A DNA stretch of 64,000 nt from Micromonospora_E sp048060115 (GTDB lineage Bacteria > Actinomycetota > Actinomycetes > Mycobacteriales > Micromonosporaceae). Below, one piece after another: positions 25,371-32,853 of this stretch (within the stretch, counting starts at the first letter, position 1; each line of letters begins with the position of its first letter). The notes below the pieces were generated by a model. It saw nothing but the letters and a program-made list of their open reading frames with translations, was not told the origin of the DNA and made no database searches. The translations under genes were made by a program, and so were the position numbers. Location of the stretch: contig NZ_JBHMIM010000006.1 in NCBI RefSeq assembly GCF_048060115.1, forward strand, positions 1 through 64,000, in the 5' to 3' direction.

Positions 25371-26425
25371 CCGCACGGGCCGCCATGGCAGATGAACTTG
25401 CACTGAGCCCTACCTCACCCACCAAGACGTTCGTCGTGGAGGCCCATGTAGAGGATCCGTTGGAGTGTCTGCGTGGGCTCACCGGCTCCGGCCGGGTCGA
25501 GGAAAGCACCGACGCCTTCCTCTTCAAGGTCCACACCGAGTTCGGCTATTTCTGGGTAGATCAACTCAACCCCAGGTTCTGGAGCCTGCACACGGACATG
25601 CCGACAAAGAATGCCGGCTCGTTGGTCAACGGCTGGGTAGCCAACCGCCGTGACCTCGACTGGATGTGGCTGCCCTCCGAGCATCTACGGCACATGTGGC
25701 CGAACGCCCAGACGCGGCGCGTGCGTACCAATTTCAAGGGTACGGCTCTGCTCGGATCCGCCGGAGCCGAAACCGAGGAGCTTGGGTTCCAACTGTCTGG
25801 CCGCAACGCCGAGGCGTTCCTTGACTTCCTCTCACGCAGCGACTACCGCGACGCCGTTCCGTTCGATCGGATCGAGAGCCATATCGATGACCCCGACTTC
25901 GGTGGAGTACGGGAAGCGGTCAGCAGGATGGGCAAGTTCGTCGCGTCCGGCGACTCCTTCCCACTGCACCTCGCTTTCGTCAGCCGGGCCGTGAGCCGGT
26001 ACAGCAAGCTGGTGACGCTCTGTGAAAGCAAGGCCATCTCCTGGTCGACCCTTGGCACCGAGGATGGCGGCGGCAACGTGACGGGCGGGCCGATCGCTAT
26101 CCGATTCAGCAAAGAGATTCATGATCAAGATGCCTTCCTCAGCGAACTGTTCTCATCGAGAGCGCCGTTCCGGCTCTGGGGCCGCCCAGCCGTCACCGCT
26201 GACGGCGTCGCGGAAGTCGCGGCCGTGGATCTGCACGTGGGGCAGCAGTTACGGATCGATGTCGGCAACGACTGGATGAGGATCTACCTGGGGAAGGATG
26301 GTTGTGGCAACACAGTCGCCAGACTGGTGAGCAACCTGCAGCACCACTTCGATGCCGCGCTCCAGATGGTCGACCCCGAGCTTCAAGCAGCCATCAGCCC
26401 TCGCCCCCTGGCCAGCACCGCCTAA
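25367..26425 (+). CDS. Unknown partner protein of the nuclease cassette
   Basis: The 352-residue protein starts at a TTG overlapping the nuclease stop, with AGGGAGG seven bases upstream; ATG at 25385 is an alternative. It has no membrane segment, signal peptide or nucleotide-binding motif. Two halves seem to share a mixed alpha/beta look: residues 20-150 (FVVEAHVEDPLECLRGL, FGYFWVDQLNPRFWSL) and 220-340 (PIAIRFSKEIHD, LRIDVGNDWMRIYL). The second ends in a long helix LVSNLQHHFDAALQMV. I do not recognise it. Coupling to a likely nuclease within a defence island suggests a sensor or immunity role, but this is a guess. Confidence 0.65.
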   Translation: MTARAAMADELALSPTSPTKTFVVEAHVEDPLECLRGLTGSGRVEESTDAFLFKVHTEFGYFWVDQLNPRFWSLHTDMPTKNAGSLVNGWVANRRDLDWMWLPSEHLRHMWPNAQTRRVRTNFKGTALLGSAGAETEELGFQLSGRNAEAFLDFLSRSDYRDAVPFDRIESHIDDPDFGGVREAVSRMGKFVASGDSFPLHLAFVSRAVSRYSKLVTLCESKAISWSTLGTEDGGGNVTGGPIAIRFSKEIHDQDAFLSELFSSRAPFRLWGRPAVTADGVAEVAAVDLHVGQQLRIDVGNDWMRIYLGKDGCGNTVARLVSNLQHHFDAALQMVDPELQAAISPRPLASTA

Positions 26426-26518
26426 CTTCTTCATCCACGACCCGTTCCCGGAAGGCTGACTCGGCAGCCCTCGCTCAAATGGAAGCCTGCTGGCACTCGT
26501 TCCGAGGATTGGATCAAG

Positions 26519-27319
26519 ATGAAGATTCGGGATTCGGTCACCACAGCCGGCGGGGCCAGGTCGAACGAGGACCGAGTAGGCCACGCGGGTTCGCTGGCCT
26601 GGGTCATCGACGGTGCCACCGACCTGTACGACGATGCTGCCCTGCCCGCAGAGCGTGACGTGGTGTGGCTGGTCGACCTGGTCGGGGCGCTCCTCACAGA
26701 ATCCGGGACGGACGGTTATCAGGGCAGTGGCGCCGACCTGTTGGAGCGGATCGCCGTCGAGGTGCATCGGCAGCAGGAGGCGTACGGCTTCCCCTCGGAC
26801 CGGATGCCGCCGGCCTGCTCGATCGGCTTATGTGTCGACCGGGGCGACGGCTTCGAGTTGACCCGCATCGGTGACGCCACCGCTGTCATCGACGGCGACA
26901 CCACCCGTGTCCTCGCCACCAGCTACTTCGACGGGCGAGAGGCGGCGGCGGTGCGGGCCCGCGAGACCGACCCGGCGATGGTCGTCGCCGCCATGCAGCA
27001 GCGACGCCGGCACACCATGACCTCCGGTGACGTCGAGTCGGTCTTCTCCGGCCACCCGCAACGCCGCCTCGTCCCGCACCGGATCACCGCGGACTGGGCA
27101 GGGACCGGCCACATCCTGCTCTGCACGGACGGGTTCGCCCGGCTGGTCACCGATTACCAGCTCTTCGCCGGGTGGTCCGAGGTCGTCGCCGAGGCCCGGG
27201 AGCGTGGGGTGGCGTACCTGGAGAAGTTGATCCGGCAGACGGAGAGCGACCCGGCCGTCGGCGGTGACGGTTTCAAACGCGCCGACGACGTCGCCGCCGT
27301 CCTGATCTGCGCGGGCTGA
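26519..27319 (+). CDS. PP2C-like protein phosphatase
   Basis: The 266-residue protein resembles PP2C-type Ser/Thr phosphatases. Visible motifs are NEDRVG near residue 16, WVIDGATDLYDD near 27, LTRIGDATAVI, LLCTDGFARL and a C-terminal DDVAAVLI; their acidic residues would bind the two metals. No kinase gene is next to it in the window. The ATG at 26519 begins at the domain edge. It is followed after about 25 bp by the Nudix gene, and the two with the lipoprotein gene form a tight unit. Confidence 0.8.
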   Translation: MKIRDSVTTAGGARSNEDRVGHAGSLAWVIDGATDLYDDAALPAERDVVWLVDLVGALLTESGTDGYQGSGADLLERIAVEVHRQQEAYGFPSDRMPPACSIGLCVDRGDGFELTRIGDATAVIDGDTTRVLATSYFDGREAAAVRARETDPAMVVAAMQQRRRHTMTSGDVESVFSGHPQRRLVPHRITADWAGTGHILLCTDGFARLVTDYQLFAGWSEVVAEARERGVAYLEKLIRQTESDPAVGGDGFKRADDVAAVLICAG

Positions 27320-27344
27320 GGCAGTACAGATGGGAGCACCTGCC

Positions 27345-27806
27345 ATGTCCGACCGGCCGCCGTACCTCGTCGAACGCAACCCGGGCTACTTCGAGTACCA
27401 GTTGCCAATCTCGGTGAAGCTGGTCATCGACCACCACGGTCGGGTGCCGCTGCTGAAGAACGAGCGCGACGAGTGGGAGCTACCCGGCGGCAAGCTGGAG
27501 GTCGGCGAATCCCCGGAGCAGGGCGTCTGCCGGGAGGTAGCCGAGGAGCTGGGCCTGACCATCACCGGCGTACGGATCATCGACTCGTGGGTGTACGAGA
27601 TCACCCCGCTCCGACACGTGTTCATCGTCAGCTTCGGTGCGGTCTACACCAGTGAAGAGGAGTTGACCTACATCGACGAGCACAAGGAACTCGGTGTGTT
27701 CAGCTACGACGAGGTGCCCGACCTGCACATGCCGGCACCGTACAAAGCGACGATCACCCGCTGGCGTGACCTCGTCTCCGGTTCGACGCAACCCGCGACG
27801 ACATGA
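27345..27806 (+). CDS. Nudix hydrolase
   Basis: The 153-residue protein has an intact Nudix box at about residues 48-70 (GGKLEVGES...REVAEELG), which binds the metal and cleaves a nucleoside-diphosphate-linked substrate. The substrate is not predictable. ATG at 27345 with GGGAG eight bases upstream is preferred to ATG at 27330. The stop overlaps the start of the lipoprotein gene by 4 bp. Confidence 0.88.
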   Translation: MSDRPPYLVERNPGYFEYQLPISVKLVIDHHGRVPLLKNERDEWELPGGKLEVGESPEQGVCREVAEELGLTITGVRIIDSWVYEITPLRHVFIVSFGAVYTSEEELTYIDEHKELGVFSYDEVPDLHMPAPYKATITRWRDLVSGSTQPATT

Positions 27807-28288
27807 CCGGGCGGGAAAGCTGCCTCCGGGGTAGCCGGCTTGCTCAGGTGTTCCTCGCCGCGCTGTCGGCCGCAGTCTGTTTCGGCTGTACGTCGAGTCC
27901 GCCGGTCTCCATGGCCGAGTCGGACCCGGCGCTGCTCGTCCACGACGTCCGGCGCGGCGGCGACGACGCGCAGATCGACGGCTATCTGCGTCACCTGGCC
28001 GACGCGGACTGCTTCGTCCTCGAACCGGACGCGACGACCGGGCCGGACGGGATACGCAACGTCGCCGTCTGGCCGCCCGGCACGACGGTGTGGCGGGACG
28101 GTGGGCAGGTCGCCGGGGTCGAGGCGCCAGGCCGGGAGCCGATCGCGATCGGCAGCCGGGTCGTCGGCGGTGGCGGCTACACCAACCCCTCGACCAGCGA
28201 CCTCGACCTGCCCGACGTCTCCCCCGACTGCCTTACCGGTGGCGGCGAGTTCGCCATGCTGCACACCATCACCAGCGTGACGCCATGA
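27803..28288 (+). CDS. Putative lipoprotein of unknown function
   Basis: The 161-residue protein has an N-terminal signal ending in a lipobox-like VCFGC (Cys near residue 29). The mature part is about 130 residues with two cysteines (DCF, DCL) that may form a disulphide. Segments such as VAVWPPGTTVWRDGG and AIGSRVVGGGG suggest a small beta barrel. It overlaps the Nudix stop and converges with the DprA-like gene. Function is unknown. Confidence 0.7.
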   Translation: MTGRESCLRGSRLAQVFLAALSAAVCFGCTSSPPVSMAESDPALLVHDVRRGGDDAQIDGYLRHLADADCFVLEPDATTGPDGIRNVAVWPPGTTVWRDGGQVAGVEAPGREPIAIGSRVVGGGGYTNPSTSDLDLPDVSPDCLTGGGEFAMLHTITSVTP

Positions 28289-28368
28289 ACGACAGGATCT
28301 CGATCGACCATCGGATCATGGCTTCGCCGCACAGGCGCTCGATCAACAAGAGCTTCCGCTACGGCTGT

Positions 28369-29253
28369 CTACGTGAGTGGGAGTCGGTTGAGGATGCCGT
28401 CGACGGCTTCGATCAGCTCTGCTGTGCTGCGTACGACGTGGACGCCCGGCCTGGTGGCGAAGGCTTGCGCCCATCGACTTCGCATGACATGGCTGGTCAG
28501 GATCACCGGCCGGCCTTGCCCGAGGGCAAGGCGTGCCTGGATCCGGGCGCCGCTGGTCTCGCCGGCTTCGACGACAAGGGTCGCTGCCGCGTACCCGCTC
28601 ATCACCGCGTTGCGCATCGGGAAGCTCTGCCGGGTGGGGCCGGCGTCGGGCCGGAACTGGCTGACCACCAGGCCGACGTCGGCGATGTGGTCCTGCAGCC
28701 GCCGATTGGCCGGCGGATAGTAGTTGCGGATGCCGGTGCCAATGACCGCGACGGTGCGGCCACCGGCGGCGAGGGCTGCGGTGTGGGCGGCGGTGTCGAT
28801 GCCGTGAGCCAACCCACTGGCGACCGTCACTCCCCGGTTGGCCAGCGTCTCGGCTACCGATCGCGCGATGCCGGATCCGCGCGCTGACGCCTTGCGGCTG
28901 CCGATGACGGCGATGGCCCGGTCGTTGGGCCGCAGCTCGCCACGGGTGAACAGCAGCGGAGGCGCCTCTTTGATGCCGCGCAACTGGGCGGGATAGCTGT
29001 CGTCGAAGTAGGCGTGTACGCCGATCCCGTCCGCCCGCCATCCGGCAATCTCGTCGGCAGCGGCTGAGATCAGATCGTCGGCTGAGCTGGTCGGATCTGG
29101 GAACAGCGCCTCGGGCTGACGCAATGCCTGGTCGAGCACCTGCGTGGCGCTGCCGGTCTCCTGGATGTCGAGGACGACCTCCGACCAGTTCGCCGCTGAT
29201 CGGCGCAGCAGAGCGACCAAAGCTGCAAGCTCAAGCATCGCCAGTCCGCTCAT
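28369..29253 (-). CDS. DprA/Smf-like Rossmann-fold protein
   Basis: The 294-residue protein has the DprA (DNA-processing A) Rossmann core: AVIGSRKASARG, VASGLAHGIDTAAH, VAVIGTGI-NYYP, SFPMRNAVMSG and LVVEAGETSGA. DprA loads RecA on single-stranded DNA in competence. The housekeeping copy normally lies with rnhB and chlI genes, which are absent here, so this is an accessory paralogue. It has a short N-terminal helical part but no clear C-terminal winged helix. DprA-like and SLOG-type Rossmann proteins recur in phage-defence loci, which fits the setting. ATG at 29253 is used; ATG at 29238 is possible. Confidence 0.85.
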   Translation of the reverse strand: MSGLAMLELAALVALLRRSAANWSEVVLDIQETGSATQVLDQALRQPEALFPDPTSSADDLISAAADEIAGWRADGIGVHAYFDDSYPAQLRGIKEAPPLLFTRGELRPNDRAIAVIGSRKASARGSGIARSVAETLANRGVTVASGLAHGIDTAAHTAALAAGGRTVAVIGTGIRNYYPPANRRLQDHIADVGLVVSQFRPDAGPTRQSFPMRNAVMSGYAAATLVVEAGETSGARIQARLALGQGRPVILTSHVMRSRWAQAFATRPGVHVVRSTAELIEAVDGILNRLPLT

Positions 29254-29269
29254 GGCATTGGTGCTGGGA

Positions 29270-29704
29270 TCACATGACTGGCTCGAAGCTCGTCCGGGTC
29301 GCAGCGTAGATGAACGGACCAGGCCGATCGAGGCATTTGACCAGGTCCCGCCAACGACACATCACCACCTCGAGTTGGTTGAAGGTGTTCGTCGCTTCGG
29401 CGGCGGTCAGGGCGACCATCCGGGCTCCGTACTCGCGGACGGCGGCGATCTCTCGGGGGCGAGTCCGGATGTGCCGGTCACGGGTCACAATCAGCCAACC
29501 CTGCTCGGTAACCTGCGGAATCCACACGTCGTCCCTGGCTGCGACGTCGGTGACAACGCACGGCGGGCGGAGACGCTTGTGGACCTCACCACCCGGGTCT
29601 CCCGGGTACGTCACGTCCGAGCGGATGCGAGACAGGAGGATGCCGAGACCACGAATATCAGCGTCGAAGTAGAAGCGGACTCCCGCCGGTTTGGTCCTGG
29701 TCAT
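29270..29704 (-). CDS. PIN-like toxin (DUF5615/Mut7-C type)
   Basis: The 144-residue protein starts with VRFYFDADIRGLG and has IVTRDRHIRTR in the middle. These are the acidic-site segments of small PIN-like (DUF5615) ribonuclease toxins. The ATG overlaps the stop of the upstream antitoxin-like gene (ATGA), the normal order for DUF433/DUF5615 pairs. A C-terminal extension (MCRWRDLVKCLDRP) is of unknown role. It probably cleaves RNA when freed from its partner. Confidence 0.8.
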   Translation of the reverse strand: MTRTKPAGVRFYFDADIRGLGILLSRIRSDVTYPGDPGGEVHKRLRPPCVVTDVAARDDVWIPQVTEQGWLIVTRDRHIRTRPREIAAVREYGARMVALTAAEATNTFNQLEVVMCRWRDLVKCLDRPGPFIYAATRTSFEPVM

Positions 29705-30384
29705 GCAGCTTTGGCGGTAGCCCGCACGGAGAACTCGTACGCCAACGCCCACGATACGTCGCTGGCGTCCAGGGCGTACATCTCGGCGATCGCGTCCGCG
29801 TCCTCGCCCGCGTCATGCTGCTCAGCGATGACCTCGGTGCTCACGCCCTTGATCGACGGCTTGCCGAAGCGGACATCCGGCTGGATGCGTACCGGTGATT
29901 CCAGGTTGGCGTCTGGGCTGTAGCTGACGGCTACGTCGCCTGACCAACCGACCCGCCGGATGAAGGAATCCGCTGGCGTCGTGAGGAGGAGCTGGTCGCC
30001 CGCCACCGCCACCATCCAGTAGTCGACCCCGAGGCCGGCAGTGGTCTGGGCGTCGTAGACCAGGTTCCGACCGGACACGAACGGACGTCGATCAGCAAGC
30101 GGGTACGGCACGCCGAACTCTTCACGCAGCAGCTCGATGAACCGACGGAGCTCCTTCATCGGCACGTTGTGTGTCTGTCGGTACTCCCGCAGGTAGCCGG
30201 CTTCGACGAACTCCGCCCAGGTCACGTTTCGAGTGCCGCGCGGTTTGTCGCGTAGGATCGGTTTGTAGGATTTGCTACTTCGCTGCGATCCTTCCAGCCA
30301 GTAGTGCAGGGTCGACTGCCGGACGCGCAGCAGCCGGGCTGCCACCGCCTCCGAAAACATCTCGCGCTCCAGCACACTGGTCAT
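29701..30384 (-). CDS. Antitoxin-like protein with MerR-type helix-turn-helix and DUF433 domain
   Basis: The 227-residue protein has an N-terminal DNA-binding part (MFSEAVAARLLRVRQSTLHYWLEG, MerR/excisionase-like) and a C-terminal DUF433 domain (about residues 165-215, with GKPSIKGVSTEVIAE and YALDASDVSWAL). Such proteins neutralise PIN-like toxins and usually repress their own operon. ATG at 30384 was chosen because the helix-turn-helix follows it; the frame extends upstream through low-complexity residues. It overlaps the toxin gene by 4 bp. Confidence 0.82.
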   Translation of the reverse strand: MTSVLEREMFSEAVAARLLRVRQSTLHYWLEGSQRSSKSYKPILRDKPRGTRNVTWAEFVEAGYLREYRQTHNVPMKELRRFIELLREEFGVPYPLADRRPFVSGRNLVYDAQTTAGLGVDYWMVAVAGDQLLLTTPADSFIRRVGWSGDVAVSYSPDANLESPVRIQPDVRFGKPSIKGVSTEVIAEQHDAGEDADAIAEMYALDASDVSWALAYEFSVRATAKAA

Positions 30385-30466
30385 GGCATCATTCTGGCAC
30401 CTGGTCGCCGTCGCTGTGGGGTAGCGACGAGCACGCCGAGGCGAGGCCCCATCCACGTCAACTTCC

Positions 30467-30543
30467 ACGGATAGCGTGGATGGGCCTCACCTCGGTGTGC
30501 GGTACGCGGAGCAGCCGGGCCGCTGCCGCTTCGGTGAGCACGG
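30467..30543 (-). pseudogene. Remnant of a second antitoxin helix-turn-helix
   Basis: On the minus strand a GTG-led stretch reads VLTEAAAARLLRV, close to SEAVAARLLRV of the antitoxin just downstream, then loses similarity and stops after about 25 codons. It looks like the broken start of a duplicated copy. There is no other gene in this 160-bp gap. Confidence 0.4.
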
Positions 30544-30885
30544 CTATTCGGCGGCAGGGACGAGGACTTGCGAGCCGGACCAGTTGATGTCGAGGTTGCC
30601 GAGGTCGCTCTCGGGCTCATCGTTCTCGTCGAGGGTGCTGAAGGTGGCGTGGTAGCAGCCGAACCCGTGGCCGCCGGCGGCGAGGGTCGCGATCGCCCAG
30701 CCGCGCAGGTTCTCCCCCAGCTTATCCGGCTGACGCGGGTCGACGGCGACCCGGATGACTCCGAGCAGGTCGTACGTCTGGTCGCTCGTGCCGGCATTGC
30801 CGATGAGGCAGAGCGAGAACCCGTACCGCTCCTCCGCCTCCTGCTGGTAGATCAACTTTCCGAATCGGTACAACGGAACCTCCAT
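30544..30885 (-). CDS. Small hypothetical protein
   Basis: The 113-residue protein (from ATG 30885; ATG 30921 is also possible) has no signal or membrane segment. It has a mixed look with YRFGKLIYQQEAEERYGFSL, a VIRVAVDPRQPD strand and an acidic region DENDEPESDLGNLDIN. No family is recognised. It is divergent from the XRE regulator and shares a promoter gap holding a palindrome, so it may be controlled by that regulator. Confidence 0.6.
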   Translation of the reverse strand: MEVPLYRFGKLIYQQEAEERYGFSLCLIGNAGTSDQTYDLLGVIRVAVDPRQPDKLGENLRGWAIATLAAGGHGFGCYHATFSTLDENDEPESDLGNLDINWSGSQVLVPAAE

Positions 30886-30948
30886 CAGACCGTCGAGTGA
30901 TCGATGGAGACCAGCTTGCATCAAGATCACTCTGATATCAACCCCTAT

Positions 30949-30966
30949 ACAGATCTGGGTATCTGT
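30949..30966. promoter_or_regulatory. Perfect palindrome in a divergent promoter gap
   Basis: ACAGAT, six bases, ATCTGT forms a perfect 6-6-6 inverted repeat between the hypothetical gene and the XRE gene. Its position 50 bp before the regulator start fits an operator for that regulator. Confidence 0.45.
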
Positions 30967-31016
30967 GATGTGATTCGGATAGTCGTCTCTCAAACGTGAA
31001 CTCGAATGGAGTTTTG

Positions 31017-31925
31017 ATGTCGGCATCGGCTTCGGAGTCAGGCAAGGCTCGTGGCTTAGCAGACAGCCACAACCCGTCGCCCATCGTGCAGGCGTGGGAG
31101 CTTGGCCTGCGGTTACGGCAGCGGCGGGAGGAGATCGGCCTGACGGCGGTCGCAGCCGGCAAGGCCGCAGGCATCATCCAGGCGTACGTCTCAGGCGTGG
31201 AGTCAGGTCGTGTGAAGCTCCCCGCAGACCGGCTGCTCAAGTTCATCGAGATCTACGAGATCGACGATGACGAGGCGGCGGAACTTGAAGAGCTTCGTGC
31301 GGGCGCGGCTCGCCGTGCCTGGTGGAACCAGTACACCCAGATCTTCCCGGCCGAGTTCATCCGGTTCCTCGGCTACGAAGCCGGAGCAGAGCACATCCGC
31401 AACTACACGACCGAGGTCATGCCAGGGCTGCTGCAGACCGAGGACTACGCCCGTGCTGTCATCCGGGGCGGCACGACGACGATCCGACTCACCGAGGTTG
31501 ACCGGCGTGTCGAGTCCAGGATGATCCGCCAGCGCCGCCTGCTTGACGACAACCCGCTGAAAGTGACCACTGTGCTTGGCGAGGCGGCGCTCCGTCAGCA
31601 GGTCGGCGGTCCTGCTGTCATGCGGTCGCAACTCGAACACCTTGCAGCCATGATGACCGAACGCCCCGAACAGATCGATGTTCGAGTCATGCCGTTCAGC
31701 GCCGGGGCGCATCCCGCGCTCGGCGGGCCGTTCCAGCTCCTCTCGTTCCCGTCGCCTCGGCTGCCTGACCTGGTCTGGCAGGAGATCCTGACCTTCATCG
31801 ACATCATCGATCAGTCGGCGAAGGTAACCGACTACGCCGTGACCTTCGCCGAGGCCGAGGAGCAGGCGTTAGGCTCGGGGGACTCGCTCGCGCTGATCCG
31901 GCAGGTAGCCAAGGAGATGGAATGA
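31017..31925 (+). CDS. XRE-family regulator with DUF5753 domain
   Basis: The 302-residue protein has an N-terminal helix-turn-helix (about residues 25-85: LRLRQRREEIGLTAVAAGKAAGI-QAYVSGVESGR) followed by the DUF5753 domain (AWWNQYTQIFPAEFIRFLGYEAGA, MPGLLQTEDYARAVI, DVRVMPFSAGAHPAL). Such proteins pair with DUF397 proteins, as in the Streptomyces BldB/WhiJ-like systems. ATG at 31017 has GGAG five bases upstream; GTG at 30996 is possible. Its stop overlaps the DUF397 start by 4 bp. Confidence 0.92.
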   Translation: MSASASESGKARGLADSHNPSPIVQAWELGLRLRQRREEIGLTAVAAGKAAGIIQAYVSGVESGRVKLPADRLLKFIEIYEIDDDEAAELEELRAGAARRAWWNQYTQIFPAEFIRFLGYEAGAEHIRNYTTEVMPGLLQTEDYARAVIRGGTTTIRLTEVDRRVESRMIRQRRLLDDNPLKVTTVLGEAALRQQVGGPAVMRSQLEHLAAMMTERPEQIDVRVMPFSAGAHPALGGPFQLLSFPSPRLPDLVWQEILTFIDIIDQSAKVTDYAVTFAEAEEQALGSGDSLALIRQVAKEME

Positions 31926-32116
31926 TCAGGCAGGTCAGGATGCAGGATCGCGGCTGGTTCAAGTCGTCGCGCAGCTCGGACAACGCCAACTGCGTCGAGG
32001 TTCGCTTCGCTGGCGGCCAGGTGGACGTACGCGACACCAAGGACCGCACCGGCCCGACACTCGCCTTCGACGCCACCACCTGGGCCAGCTTCGTCACCGG
32101 CCTCAAGCACAGGTAA
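31922..32116 (+). CDS. DUF397 protein
   Basis: The 64-residue protein shows the DUF397 signature: WFKSSRSSDNANCVEVRF, then VDVRDTKDRTGP and a final F-x-W-xxF-type segment. DUF397 proteins work with the adjacent XRE/DUF5753 regulator and in some cases antagonise it, in a toxin-antitoxin-like way. The ATG overlaps the regulator stop. Confidence 0.92.
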   Translation: MIRQVRMQDRGWFKSSRSSDNANCVEVRFAGGQVDVRDTKDRTGPTLAFDATTWASFVTGLKHR

Positions 32117-32122
32117 CTCCCT

Positions 32123-32183
32123 GATCGGATGCGCTCCATCTGCTCCGCGCCCGGCGTGTTGCGCAGATGGGGCGCATCCGATC
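32123..32183. terminator. Long hairpin after the XRE-DUF397 pair
   Basis: Arms 32123-32143 and 32163-32183 pair over 21 positions with one G-T wobble, around a 19-nt loop. It starts seven bases after the DUF397 stop and is a likely terminator. Confidence 0.75.
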
Positions 32184-32250
32184 ATCAGCCGAGGTCGGCT
32201 CTCCCGCTCACAGCGTCGATGCCAGCTCGATCTGCTTTCGAAGGTTGCCG

Positions 32251-32445
32251 ATGACCGTCACGCAGATTGACCTTGACGACGAGGCGCTGGCTGAGGCAAT
32301 GCGCCTGTCTGGATCCAGGAGCGAGCAGGAAGCCGTCAACCTCGCGCTACGCGAGTACGCCGCCCGCCATCGACGTATCGCGGCGCTCGAACACCACCCA
32401 GCGGCGGCACCTCACGAGATGCTTGTGCGGTCCTCGAACGGCTAG
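32251..32445 (+). CDS. VapB-type antitoxin (DUF2191-like), apparently orphan
   Basis: The 64-residue protein has MTVTQIDLDDEALAEAMRL then SEQEAVNLALREYAARHRR, the ribbon-helix-helix pattern of actinobacterial VapB antitoxins, with a short toxin-binding tail. A vapC gene should follow, but the next gene is on the other strand and unrelated. No PIN motifs are visible nearby, so the toxin seems lost. Confidence 0.78.
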   Translation: MTVTQIDLDDEALAEAMRLSGSRSEQEAVNLALREYAARHRRIAALEHHPAAAPHEMLVRSSNG

Positions 32446-32493
32446 CGATCCGTTGGGCTACCGCCAAGTGGTCGCTACGGCCGGTACCTGTTC

Positions 32494-32685
32494 TCACCCA
32501 GGTAGCTTCGCTGTCCCGGTGGGCGGATCCAGTGTGGCCACCTCGCGATCGAAGAACGTGTCCAGCGGCTCGCCCTGGTGGTAGAGCCCTTCGATGAGGC
32601 GCTGACACCGGGCGATCAGCTCTGGGTCGGTGAAGCGACGGGCGGCGACGAGCACTCCGGTGTCGTCGTAGACCGCCTCATACAT
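32494..32685 (-). CDS. Small hypothetical protein
   Basis: The frame encodes about 63 residues from ATG 32685, with MYEAVYDDTGVLVAARRF and PELIARCQRLIEGLYHQGEP. The open frame continues upstream to 32808 through Arg/Gly/Pro-rich residues that look non-coding. No ribosome site stands out. It resembles a small regulatory or phage-like protein but no family is recognised. Confidence 0.4.
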   Translation of the reverse strand: MYEAVYDDTGVLVAARRFTDPELIARCQRLIEGLYHQGEPLDTFFDREVATLDPPTGTAKLPG

Positions 32686-32853
32686 CACCAGGGTCGGGTT
32701 GCCCGGAGGGATCTCACCTCCGGGCTCCCACGGAACGGAGCGTGGCAGTCTCCCAGGGACGCGGCGGGCGCCGGGCACGCGACGGCGACCGGCGGCCCCG
32801 CCGGTCACACCGTTACGGCGTCCGTCCGGTTCCCGGCGTCAGGGTCATCAGGT

